From NCBI GenBank assembly GCA_016926315.1, contig JAFGOU010000172.1, positions 1-5,401 of the forward strand: a stretch of 5,401 nucleotides of DNA. Direction: 5' to 3'. Both the position numbers and the translations under genes were made by a program. Position 1 is the stretch's first letter. The number at the start of each line of letters is the position of its first letter. The notes beneath the pieces were generated by a model, which was given only the letters and a program-made list of their open reading frames with translations, had not been told where the DNA came from and did not search any database. The DNA comes from Chitinispirillaceae bacterium (GTDB taxonomy: Bacteria; Fibrobacterota; Chitinivibrionia; Chitinivibrionales; Chitinispirillaceae). Below, one piece after another: positions 1 through 5,401 of the stretch.

Positions 1-149
1 AGCATCAAGGGCCCCTTTCCGCGCAGGTACTTCGCGCACCTGGCGCTCCCGCCCGCGTGATCGCCGAACCTGCGCCCGACATCCGTGGCAATGCCGGTAT
101 AAAGGCTTCTGTCGCGACAACGGATGATATACAGGTACCAGACAGTCAA
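1..149 (-). CDS. GIY-YIG nuclease-like protein (COG2827/UPF0213 type), 5' part only
   Basis: This is the first 49 codons of a minus-strand gene that leaves the window at position 1. The translation begins with TVWYLYIIRC, followed by SLYTGIATDVGRRF and, after a short gap, AKYLRGKGP. This is the usual N-terminal layout of small single-domain GIY-YIG proteins (YhbQ/UPF0213, normally about 80-100 residues): a first strand in place of GIY, YTG in place of YIG, then the helix with the conserved arginines. The catalytic glutamate expected further on lies outside the window. I chose the TTG at 149-147 because it sits 8 nt after an AAGGGG Shine-Dalgarno and starts just before the conserved WYLYI strand; no in-frame ATG fits. 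Proteins of this family are presumed structure-specific DNA endonucleases, but most are uncharacterised. The gene is divergent from the PHP gene. The family call is firm; the biological role is unknown. Confidence 0.82.
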   Translation of the reverse strand, partial: MTVWYLYIIRCRDRSLYTGIATDVGRRFGDHAGGSARCAKYLRGKGPLM

Positions 150-157
150 CCTTATTG

Positions 158-163
158 CCCCTT
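158..163 (-). promoter_or_regulatory. Shine-Dalgarno for the GIY-YIG gene
   Basis: On the minus strand AAGGGG lies 8 nt before the TTG at 149-147. This is what decides the non-ATG start of the truncated GIY-YIG gene. Confidence 0.55.
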
Positions 164-212
164 CGGAATATCCGGCATGAATTGGTTGGACATTCAATAT
201 ACACTTTCCGCA

Positions 213-218
213 TATAAT
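213..218 (+). promoter_or_regulatory. Possible -10 box (TATAAT) in the divergent intergenic region
   Basis: A perfect TATAAT hexamer occurs on the plus strand. The best -35 candidate, TTGGAC at 186-191, would be 21 nt away, which is too far for a standard sigma70 promoter, and no extended -10 TGn is present. It could serve as an upstream promoter for the PHP gene with a leader of about 50 nt. It may equally be chance in A+T-rich DNA. Confidence 0.25.
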
Positions 219-233
219 TCATTGCCTTGCCCA

Positions 234-262
234 TTGACTTAATTATTTTATTTATATATGAT
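234..262 (+). promoter_or_regulatory. Sigma70-like promoter for the PHP gene
   Basis: TTGACT (234-239) and TATGAT (257-262) are separated by exactly 17 nt, and each hexamer differs from consensus at one position. A start site 6-8 nt after the -10 box would fall around 268-270. The ATG at 258 lies inside the -10 box and would then not be transcribed, and the ATG at 276 would have a leader of only about 6-8 nt. An 8-bp inverted repeat (239-246 and 261-268) overlaps this promoter. The inference rests on consensus match alone, in an A+T-rich stretch. Confidence 0.5.
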
Positions 263-275
263 AATTAATCGCACC

Positions 276-1436
276 ATGTACAGAACCAACACCCATGTCC
301 ATACCCCGTATTCGTTCAGCGCGTTCGATTCGGTAGAACGGATCGTCGCCTCGGCGAAGGAGGAGGGCATCGTCGCCCTGGGAATCAACGATGTGGCAAC
401 CGGAGACGGATATCCTGAATTCGCGCAATGGTGCGATCGGTACCATATCTATCCACTTTTCAATATCGAATTTCTGGTCCGGAATGAGGACTTAAAGAAG
501 GGAAAAACGCTCCGTAATGCACCGGATGATGCGGGGTTTCTTTACCTGTGCGGCAAATCGCTAACATGCCCGCTTATCCTTTCCTCAGACAACCAGAACC
601 TGCTGATCGCCTCCTGGAAAAAAACGCAGGACCACATTTGGGACGTCATCGACCGTTTGAACGACTATTTGAAACAGAATGAGATCCCCATCGCCATCGA
701 CTACAACGATGTCCGGAAGCGTTACGCGAAAAAAATCGTTCATGAGCGCCATGTCGCCCGAGCGCTGTACGATGCGCTGGTCCGCTCCTATACCGAGCCC
801 CGGCATTTTGAGAGTGCGCTCGCGCGGATCAGTGGTGACCGTATTTTCGCCTCACGCCCGCATGATCCGGTCTCGGTCCAGAACGAACTATACCGCAAAC
901 TCCTGATCGGCAAAAAGACCATAGCTTCTGCGACGCATAAGGAACATTACATGAGGCTGCGCGAGGCCTACGCGCTGATCCTGGATGGCGGAGGAATCCC
1001 CTGTTATTCCATCGGCGCCATCATCGTCAACCGGTTGAACGACGGTGTGGCCGAGGCGACCCGTCTCGCCGACGTTCTTGAACGTTCACGCATATTCGCC
1101 GTTGACTTTTTTCCTCTGCGAACCGAACTGGAGATCCTCAAAACCTGGGTGTCGGTCTTTTCACAGCGCAGTTTCTGTATTACCTTCGGGACCGGCCACA
1201 ACACAACGGAACAGCTCCCCCTTGTGCCTACGCTCTATGGTAACCAGCCGCTTGATGAAGATCTCCTGAGAATCGGCTGGGAGGGAACATGCATCCTGGC
1301 CGCGCACCAGGAAATGCGGAAGACGAACCGGTCGGGTTTCGTGGACAATCAAGGCACGCTGCTCATCAGCGCTGAAACCAGGAATAATTTCATCACCCTT
1401 GGAGAGCAGGCTATCCGTAAAGCCGCCGCTCTGTGA
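276..1436 (+). CDS. PHP-domain protein (predicted metal-dependent hydrolase/phosphoesterase)
   Basis: This is a 386-residue cytoplasmic protein with no signal peptide or membrane segment. Residue numbers count from the ATG at 276. PHP motif I is visible as NTHVHT (His7, His9) at the extreme N-terminus. A second strand ends in GINDV (Asp39), where PHP proteins normally have Asp-His. FNIEF (Glu65) matches the position of the bridging acid. A His-rich helix HERHVARAL follows (His156, His159), and TFGTGHNT (His308) near the C-terminus is the likely last metal motif. PHP domains bind two or three metals and hydrolyse phosphoesters, as in histidinol phosphatase, YciV-type nucleases and polymerase proofreading domains. 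The substrate here is unknown. An in-frame ATG at 258 would add six residues, but it lies in a probable -10 box, and neither start has a Shine-Dalgarno. The last 92 codons, including stop, overlap the convergent aminopeptidase gene antisense. The C-terminal part looks like genuine protein to its end, so this reading frame is trusted in the overlap. Confidence 0.85.
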   Translation: MYRTNTHVHTPYSFSAFDSVERIVASAKEEGIVALGINDVATGDGYPEFAQWCDRYHIYPLFNIEFLVRNEDLKKGKTLRNAPDDAGFLYLCGKSLTCPLILSSDNQNLLIASWKKTQDHIWDVIDRLNDYLKQNEIPIAIDYNDVRKRYAKKIVHERHVARALYDALVRSYTEPRHFESALARISGDRIFASRPHDPVSVQNELYRKLLIGKKTIASATHKEHYMRLREAYALILDGGGIPCYSIGAIIVNRLNDGVAEATRLADVLERSRIFAVDFFPLRTELEILKTWVSVFSQRSFCITFGTGHNTTEQLPLVPTLYGNQPLDEDLLRIGWEGTCILAAHQEMRKTNRSGFVDNQGTLLISAETRNNFITLGEQAIRKAAAL

Positions 1437-2522
1437 CCGGGCCTCATCCGCTTGGCGCAGCATCCTGCGCAGATATTCCTTCGGGTCCTTCGGATTCAAC
1501 TTCTTCAGCTTTTTCAGCTCCTCAATCGTGGCATGCAAGTTGTTCTCTTTGTTACCGTACAGGCCGTACATAAGCGACAGATCTTTGCAGTAGGTCATAC
1601 GTACCGCGAGATAGGCGTTGTTGATCGGAATGTTCGGTACCCGTTTATAAAGATCCGTTTTAAACAGGTCATGGGAATTCTCCGACATTGACTGTTTAAA
1701 GCTGTCGATAATCTGCTTTTTCCTGCGCAGCTTTTCTTCCCGTGAAGATTTTCCCGAATAAACGGAATCGAGCGACCCATGCAACTCCCGAAGCACCCGG
1801 TCCCAGGTGTCTCCATCCTCCTTTTCAAGGAGCGCATTCCGATACGCGGCCGAGGTATCGCCGAACCGGTCTCTGATAAAGGAAAGGGCGCCGGTTTCTC
1901 CGACAAAGGTGGCACATTCTTCGTTGAAATTCATCTGGTTCTTCAGAAAAACAGTCGCGTGGGTCTGTTCGTGAAAGATCAGGGAGGAAAGTTGAAAGAG
2001 GGAAAGCTTTTTCATGAAGGTATAGACCGGATCAGACACGATTCCCAAAGTGCTGAAAGCATCAACGGGAAGAATGATGACCTCCAACCCCTTTTTCTTG
2101 AATTTTTTTGCCTCCCGAATTGCGTCACCGGTCTTGAAATACCCGAGATAAGGCGCCCTCCCGAAAAAAGGAAACCACCACGTATGGAGCGAAAAGCTAT
2201 CGGGTGGCGAAGCCGCTAGAAGGTCAATCAGGTACTTTTTTTCTATGCTGATATAGCGCGTGTAATTTTTATTTTCGACCAGTCCGATTTTTTCCACCGA
2301 ATATTTTTTTATCGAACGCACCTTTTCAAAAAGCGCTTTCAGCGAATCATCAACCATCTCTTTTTGAAGGGTCTTTTCGATACTTCGGGCGCTGAAGGTG
2401 TACTTCGCCGTGTAAAAACCCTGTTTTGCGAGATAGCAGCAGTTTAATGACAGCAGGGGAATGAAAAGAAGCATACCTCTCAGAATGGTGACGTTCATTG
2501 CTTTAAACTGCGGGGAACCCAT
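1161..2522 (-). CDS. Predicted aminopeptidase (COG4324/DUF2265-like), probable lipoprotein
   Basis: This is a 453-residue protein. Its core shows a metalloprotease signature: SSLIFHEQTHAT (HExxH variant, His184-Glu185, His188), then FNEECATFVGETGA (Asn200-Glu201-Glu202), which supplies the probable third ligand. This pairing, the opening CCYLAKQG followed by ARSIEKTL, and NNAYLAVRMTY near residue 301 are characteristic of the COG4324 predicted aminopeptidases. They are zinc-dependent by motif but experimentally little studied. The N-terminus has a basic stretch, a hydrophobic segment (about residues 17-27) and Cys28-Cys29, so it is probably exported and lipid-anchored, though the lipobox (LSLNC or SLNCC) is atypical. 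The ATG at 2522 is 4 nt after the phosphoesterase stop, suggesting translational coupling. The ATG at 2498 (residue 9) gives a more compact signal peptide; neither has a clear Shine-Dalgarno. The family core ends near residue 360. The last 91 residues are encoded antisense to the PHP gene and are probably a read-through tail. Confidence 0.82.
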   Translation of the reverse strand: MGSPQFKAMNVTILRGMLLFIPLLSLNCCYLAKQGFYTAKYTFSARSIEKTLQKEMVDDSLKALFEKVRSIKKYSVEKIGLVENKNYTRYISIEKKYLIDLLAASPPDSFSLHTWWFPFFGRAPYLGYFKTGDAIREAKKFKKKGLEVIILPVDAFSTLGIVSDPVYTFMKKLSLFQLSSLIFHEQTHATVFLKNQMNFNEECATFVGETGALSFIRDRFGDTSAAYRNALLEKEDGDTWDRVLRELHGSLDSVYSGKSSREEKLRRKKQIIDSFKQSMSENSHDLFKTDLYKRVPNIPINNAYLAVRMTYCKDLSLMYGLYGNKENNLHATIEELKKLKKLNPKDPKEYLRRMLRQADEARSQSGGFTDSLLSKGDEIIPGFSADEQRALIVHETRPVRLPHFLVRGQDACSLPADSQEIFIKRLVTIERRHKGELFRCVVAGPEGNTETAL

Positions 2523-2526
2523 TGGA

Positions 2527-3054
2527 TTATGTCTTGTACAAACCGCTTCCCGACCGAACCAGCTCCATCGAATGCATAGCTTTCCCTTTCATGTCGAAAA
2601 TGGCCGCATGAATGCCTTTATCCTCAATGGAAAGCGCACCGAACGAGGGCGGCATGTTCTTGTCGAGCGGCCCCTTGAGGTGGCCGGGATTCATGTACAA
2701 ACGTCCGTTATCAAGCTTCAGTTCGGCGCGATGGGTATGGCCGAAAAGAATGATATCGCTGCGTTCGATATTCTCTCGCGTCAGATCCTTTTCCAGGCTG
2801 TGAACAAGCGTAACGGTCAGACCGCATACCATTTCCGTCAGCAGGGAGGGAAGGGAACCGTTTTTATAGCGCTCGTCATAGATGCCGGGGACCTGGACGG
2901 TTTCAAGATACTTTTCCTGCAGCACCGAAACGTCGTCGTAGTCATCGCCGAGATGATACAGCATGGTTATCTTCTGTTTCTTTATGAGCCAGTCCACCGC
3001 CTTTTCGATCAGGTCAACATTCCGGTGGGTGTCGCTGATAATTCCGATTTTCAT
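2527..3054 (-). CDS. YfcE/MJ0936-like calcineurin-type metallophosphoesterase
   Basis: This is a 175-residue cytoplasmic protein, the usual size for small YfcE-like phosphodiesterases. Motifs appear in order: ISDTH (Asp8, His10), HLGDDYDD (Asp37), VPGIYDE (residues 55-61), LVHS (His85), FGHTH (His106, His108) and MNPGH (122-125). Two metal ions are normally held by these residues and hydrolyse phosphodiesters; the physiological substrate cannot be inferred. The third motif is normally GNxD/GNHD, with Asn as a metal ligand. Here isoleucine (Ile58) stands in its place, so metal 2 may be bound differently or the protein may have altered activity. I start at the ATG at 3054, which puts the first beta strand (MKIGIISD) at the N-terminus as in the family and follows an AGAAGAG sequence 6 nt upstream. 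An upstream ATG at 3159 would run into the transketolase gene and add 35 residues unlike the family. It lies 70 bp after transketolase and 4 bp before the aminopeptidase gene. Confidence 0.9.
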   Translation of the reverse strand: MKIGIISDTHRNVDLIEKAVDWLIKKQKITMLYHLGDDYDDVSVLQEKYLETVQVPGIYDERYKNGSLPSLLTEMVCGLTVTLVHSLEKDLTRENIERSDIILFGHTHRAELKLDNGRLYMNPGHLKGPLDKNMPPSFGALSIEDKGIHAAIFDMKGKAMHSMELVRSGSGLYKT

Positions 3055-3124
3055 ACGAATCTCTTCTCTATCTGGGCTTCCGCCCGAAAAATGCCATCCA
3101 GCCCGAAACGAACATCCGCCGGCG
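3055..3124 (-). other. Transketolase-phosphoesterase intergenic gap, no terminator seen
   Basis: The 70-bp gap on the minus strand contains a short GGGC-GGAA-GCCC hairpin with 4-bp arms and no T-run after it. It therefore does not look like a rho-independent terminator. This supports co-transcription of transketolase with the two downstream genes. Confidence 0.4.
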
Positions 3125-5194
3125 TTATCCGAGATTTTTGCGCATCGCGGGATATTCATCGAGGTACCGCATTATTTGCACGGCCGCCTTTTCAGCGGTA
3201 AAGCCGAATTTTTCATCGAGGACCTTGTACGGCGCCGAAGCGCCGAACCGTTCGAGGCCGACGGCTTTTCCAAGAGGACCGACCGTCTCGATGAGCGATA
3301 CCGGCAGTCCGGCGCTGAGTCCGAATACGGGAATTCCCGGTGTCATGACCGATTCCCGATACGCCACGGGTTGTTCGGCAAACAGCGCCATGGACGGAAG
3401 CGAAACGACGCGGCAGCGTACGTTCCTCTCTTTTCCCACGATTTTCGCCGCATCGACCAGGGTCCCGACCTCAGACCCGCTGGCGACCAGAATCACGCCG
3501 GGCGCTCCATCGCATTCAACCACCGAGTATCCGCCCCTGCCGGCCTGATCCGCGTCTGCGCGCCGGTCTGCGTTGCTCCTTGCAGGCAGGTCGGCGATAT
3601 TCTGACGTGATAAAAGAAGGGCGCACGGTGTCGTCGTGCACTCAAGCGCCAGTTTCCAGGCAACAACCGTCTCCGGCGTATCGGCGGGCCGGAGCACCAG
3701 GATGCTGCGGTGGCCTTCTGATGTTTTCATTTTTTCGAGGAGCCGGATCTGCGCCTCATGTTCGACCGGCTGATGCGTCGGCCCGTCCTCACCGACCCTG
3801 AAAGAGTCGTGCGACCAGACGTATTTGACCGGCAACCCCATGAGCGCGGCGAGCCGGACGGCCGGTTTCATGTAATCGGAGAAAGTAAAAAACGTTCCGC
3901 ATACCGGGATCACGCCGCCATGCGCCGCGATGCCGTTCATGAGCGTGGCCATGGTAAGTTCGGAAACTCCAGCCTGGAGAAAAGCTCCCGAGAAGTCATC
4001 CTTCCTGAGGATTTTCGTCGCCTTGAGAAATCCGTCGGTCTTGTCGCTGTTCGCGAGGTCGGCGGAGGAGACGATCATGTTGCCCACCTGTTTCGCAAAT
4101 TCGCCAAGCACGATTGCCGAAGCCGCGCGTGTGGCGCCTCCGGCCTTGGGCTGGATCGCGGCCCAGTCGACGGCAGGCACCGCGCCGGCCACGAAGCCGG
4201 AAAGGTTTTTCGCTGCATCGGGATTCGCTTTTTCCCAGGCTGCCTGCTTCGCTTTTGCCTCCCCGGCTTTTCCGATCTTTGCCGCCCTGACCTTTAGATA
4301 ATAGGCGGCGACCTCGGGAAAAACAACAAACGGGTCGTCGGGATTTCCACCGAGATTCTTTACGGTAGCGGCAAACGAAGCGCCGGCTTCGGAAAGCGGC
4401 ATGCCGTGGGTCGAGACTTTGCCTTCGTACGATTCACCGTTGTCGGTTACCGCGCCCTTGCCCATAAAGGTCTTGCCGATGATGAGCGTGGGACGGTCTT
4501 TCTCCGCATGCGCCTGCGTGAGCGCCGAGCGGATCTCGCTCTGGTCATTGCCCTTGATGGCAATGACGTTCCACCCCCATGCGACATACTTGGCGGCGGT
4601 ATTTTCACTCGTGACGTCCGAGGTCATGGTGGAAAGCTGCACATCGTTTGAATCATAGAACATGATCAGGTTGCTGAGCCCGAGGTGCCCGGCGATCCTG
4701 CCGGCTCCCTGAGAAATTTCCTCCTGCACCCCGCCGTCGGAGATATAGGTATATATTTTATGCGCCATCCACTCGCCGAAACGGGTAGCGAGAAAACGTT
4801 CCGCTATCGCCGCTCCGACTGCCATGGCATGACCCTGACCGAGAGGGCCTGAGGTGTTCTCGATGCCGCGCGAGATATCGCGTTCCGGATGTCCAGGGGT
4901 AACGCTCCCCCACTGCCTGAAGTTCCTGATATCTTCGAGAGAATAGCTGCCGGTAAGCGTGAGCTGTGCATAAAGCATGGGGGACATGTGGCCGGGATCA
5001 AGAAAAAACCGGTCCCGACAGAACCAGGAAGGATCAGTCGGATCATACCTGAGGAATTCCGTAAAAAGGATATTGATAAAATCCGCGCCCCCCATGGCCC
5101 CGCCGGGATGACCGGATTTCGCTTTTTCAACCATTGCCGCTGCGAGAATACGGATATTGTCAGCCGCTTTTTCAATGACATGCGAAGTCTCCAC
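3125..5194 (-). CDS. tkt: Transketolase (TPP-dependent, full length)
   Basis: This is a 689-residue cytosolic enzyme that moves two-carbon ketol units between sugar phosphates in the non-oxidative pentose phosphate pathway. E. coli TktA is 663 residues, so all domains fit on one chain: TPP-binding (about 1-330), pyrimidine-binding (about 350-530) and C-terminal. Expected active-site residues are present: SGHPG (His29), DPGH (His69), GHP (His102), GPLGQG (117-121), Asp153, the YDSND region (Asn183), His263, SEL (Glu412, cofactor activation) and GEDGPTHQPVEH (468-479, with His474 matching E. coli His473). The TPP motif reads SDGGVQEE rather than the common GDGxxxEG, a variant I recall from Bacteroides-type transketolases. 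The start is GTG at 5194, with AAGGAG 7 nt upstream. It is the first gene of the minus-strand block. The segment at about 300-330 is rich in Ala and Lys and is probably a linker helix. Confidence 0.96.
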   Translation of the reverse strand: METSHVIEKAADNIRILAAAMVEKAKSGHPGGAMGGADFINILFTEFLRYDPTDPSWFCRDRFFLDPGHMSPMLYAQLTLTGSYSLEDIRNFRQWGSVTPGHPERDISRGIENTSGPLGQGHAMAVGAAIAERFLATRFGEWMAHKIYTYISDGGVQEEISQGAGRIAGHLGLSNLIMFYDSNDVQLSTMTSDVTSENTAAKYVAWGWNVIAIKGNDQSEIRSALTQAHAEKDRPTLIIGKTFMGKGAVTDNGESYEGKVSTHGMPLSEAGASFAATVKNLGGNPDDPFVVFPEVAAYYLKVRAAKIGKAGEAKAKQAAWEKANPDAAKNLSGFVAGAVPAVDWAAIQPKAGGATRAASAIVLGEFAKQVGNMIVSSADLANSDKTDGFLKATKILRKDDFSGAFLQAGVSELTMATLMNGIAAHGGVIPVCGTFFTFSDYMKPAVRLAALMGLPVKYVWSHDSFRVGEDGPTHQPVEHEAQIRLLEKMKTSEGHRSILVLRPADTPETVVAWKLALECTTTPCALLLSRQNIADLPARSNADRRADADQAGRGGYSVVECDGAPGVILVASGSEVGTLVDAAKIVGKERNVRCRVVSLPSMALFAEQPVAYRESVMTPGIPVFGLSAGLPVSLIETVGPLGKAVGLERFGASAPYKVLDEKFGFTAEKAAVQIMRYLDEYPAMRKNLG

Positions 5195-5201
5195 CTTTTC
5201 T

Positions 5202-5207
5202 CTCCTT
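5202..5207 (-). promoter_or_regulatory. Shine-Dalgarno for transketolase
   Basis: AAGGAG on the minus strand lies 7 nt before the GTG at 5194. It is the strongest ribosome binding site in the window and fixes the GTG start. Confidence 0.8.
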
Positions 5208-5281
5208 TTCGATTGGATCCTGCCGGAAAACAGAATATGAAAATAATTTTTACCAATCGTCCGGAGGTGAAGAGTTTCTAC

Positions 5282-5311
5282 AGGACTTTCAAGACTGCGC
5301 TTGAAAGTCCT
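5282..5311. repeat. Perfect 12-bp inverted repeat (hairpin P1)
   Basis: AGGACTTTCAAG (5282-5293) and CTTGAAAGTCCT (5300-5311) are perfect reverse complements around a 6-nt loop (ACTGCG). Neither strand has a T-run next to it, so it is not a classical terminator. It lies 88 bp upstream of the transketolase GTG and could be in the leader of that transcript, a protein-binding site, or part of a dispersed palindromic repeat. Confidence 0.8.
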
Positions 5312-5326
5312 CGCGCCAGTGGCGCG
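5312..5326. repeat. Short G+C-rich palindrome (hairpin P2) directly abutting P1
   Basis: CGCGCC (5312-5317) and GGCGCG (5321-5326) form a 6-bp G+C-only stem with a 3-nt loop (AGT). It begins at the base immediately after P1 ends, so the two palindromes form one continuous structured unit. Confidence 0.65.
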
Positions 5327-5355
5327 GCACTATGGAACGATATTGATAGCACACC

Positions 5356-5400
5356 GGGCGTTTTATTACGAACGACAATATTTTGTCGTTCAAAACGCCC
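5356..5400. repeat. Long bipartite inverted repeat (hairpin P3)
   Basis: The outer arms are GGGCGTTTT (5356-5364) and AAAACGCCC (5392-5400). The inner arms are GAACGACAA (5370-5378) and TTGTCGTTC (5383-5391), around a TATT loop. All 18 base pairs are perfect; the only asymmetry is a 5-nt bulge (ATTAC, 5365-5369) on the left side. The T-run lies inside the stem and is not trailing, so it does not look like a terminator by itself. The structure ends one base before the window edge and may be part of a larger element. Confidence 0.8.
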
Positions 5401-5401
5401 T

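Noticed and set aside
57..242. A 61-codon plus-strand open frame at the left end
   Set aside because: The opposite strand encodes an unmistakable GIY-YIG N-terminus over 1-149, and the rest of this frame is intergenic with no family resemblance.
3055..3159. Upstream extension of the phosphoesterase to an ATG at 3159
   Set aside because: The extra 35 residues precede the family's first beta strand and overlap the end of transketolase. The ATG at 3054 has a better-placed ribosome binding site.
2461..3201. A 246-codon open frame on the plus strand opposite the phosphoesterase
   Set aside because: Its translation has no recognisable domain and lies wholly antisense to a gene with intact metallophosphoesterase motifs. 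It is an antisense shadow.
3758..4297. A 179-codon plus-strand open frame inside transketolase
   Set aside because: It is antisense to conserved transketolase sequence, rich in Arg, Gly and His as such shadows usually are, and has no ribosome binding site.
4804..5256. A 150-codon minus-strand frame overlapping the transketolase start, with a hydrophobic N-terminus
   Set aside because: It is a shifted reading of the transketolase N-terminal region. The true frame has the conserved motifs and a strong Shine-Dalgarno at its GTG.
5356..5400. Rho-independent terminator
   Set aside because: The T-run is inside the stem and no run of T follows on either strand within the window, so a terminator call is not supported without flanking sequence.

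Overview
The window reads as ordinary bacterial chromosome with moderate G+C and dense coding. It carries a three-gene minus-strand block (transketolase, a small metallophosphoesterase and a COG4324-type predicted aminopeptidase), a convergent plus-strand PHP-domain gene, and the 5' end of a minus-strand GIY-YIG gene cut by the left edge. No phage, transposase, CRISPR or RNA gene is visible. The transketolase is of the full-length, single-chain type that resembles Bacteroidota proteins from memory. The aminopeptidase has a signal peptide with a relaxed lipobox of a kind tolerated in spirochaetes. Taxonomy cannot be fixed from this window; a spirochaete, a Bacteroidota relative or another Gram-negative lineage are all possible.

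Layout from left to right: positions 1-149 (minus) hold a GIY-YIG nuclease-like gene starting at TTG. Positions 150-275 are a divergent, A+T-rich intergenic region with a good sigma70-like promoter facing right. Positions 276-1436 (plus) hold the PHP-domain protein. Positions 1161-2522 (minus) hold the aminopeptidase-like lipoprotein, whose 3' end runs 276 bp antisense into the PHP gene. Positions 2527-3054 (minus) hold a YfcE-like phosphoesterase. Positions 3125-5194 (minus) hold transketolase with a GTG start and a strong Shine-Dalgarno. Positions 5195-5401 are intergenic and contain three palindromes packed into about 120 bp.

The three minus-strand genes are closely spaced (70 bp, then 4 bp) with no terminator between them, so they are probably one transcript led by transketolase. 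Only transketolase has a clear pathway (non-oxidative pentose phosphate pathway). The two downstream genes have unknown substrates and no evident metabolic link to it. The most unusual features are the long tail-to-tail coding overlap, the palindrome cluster upstream of transketolase, and the incomplete metal-site motifs in the phosphoesterase and PHP proteins. I see no clear novel multi-gene system.
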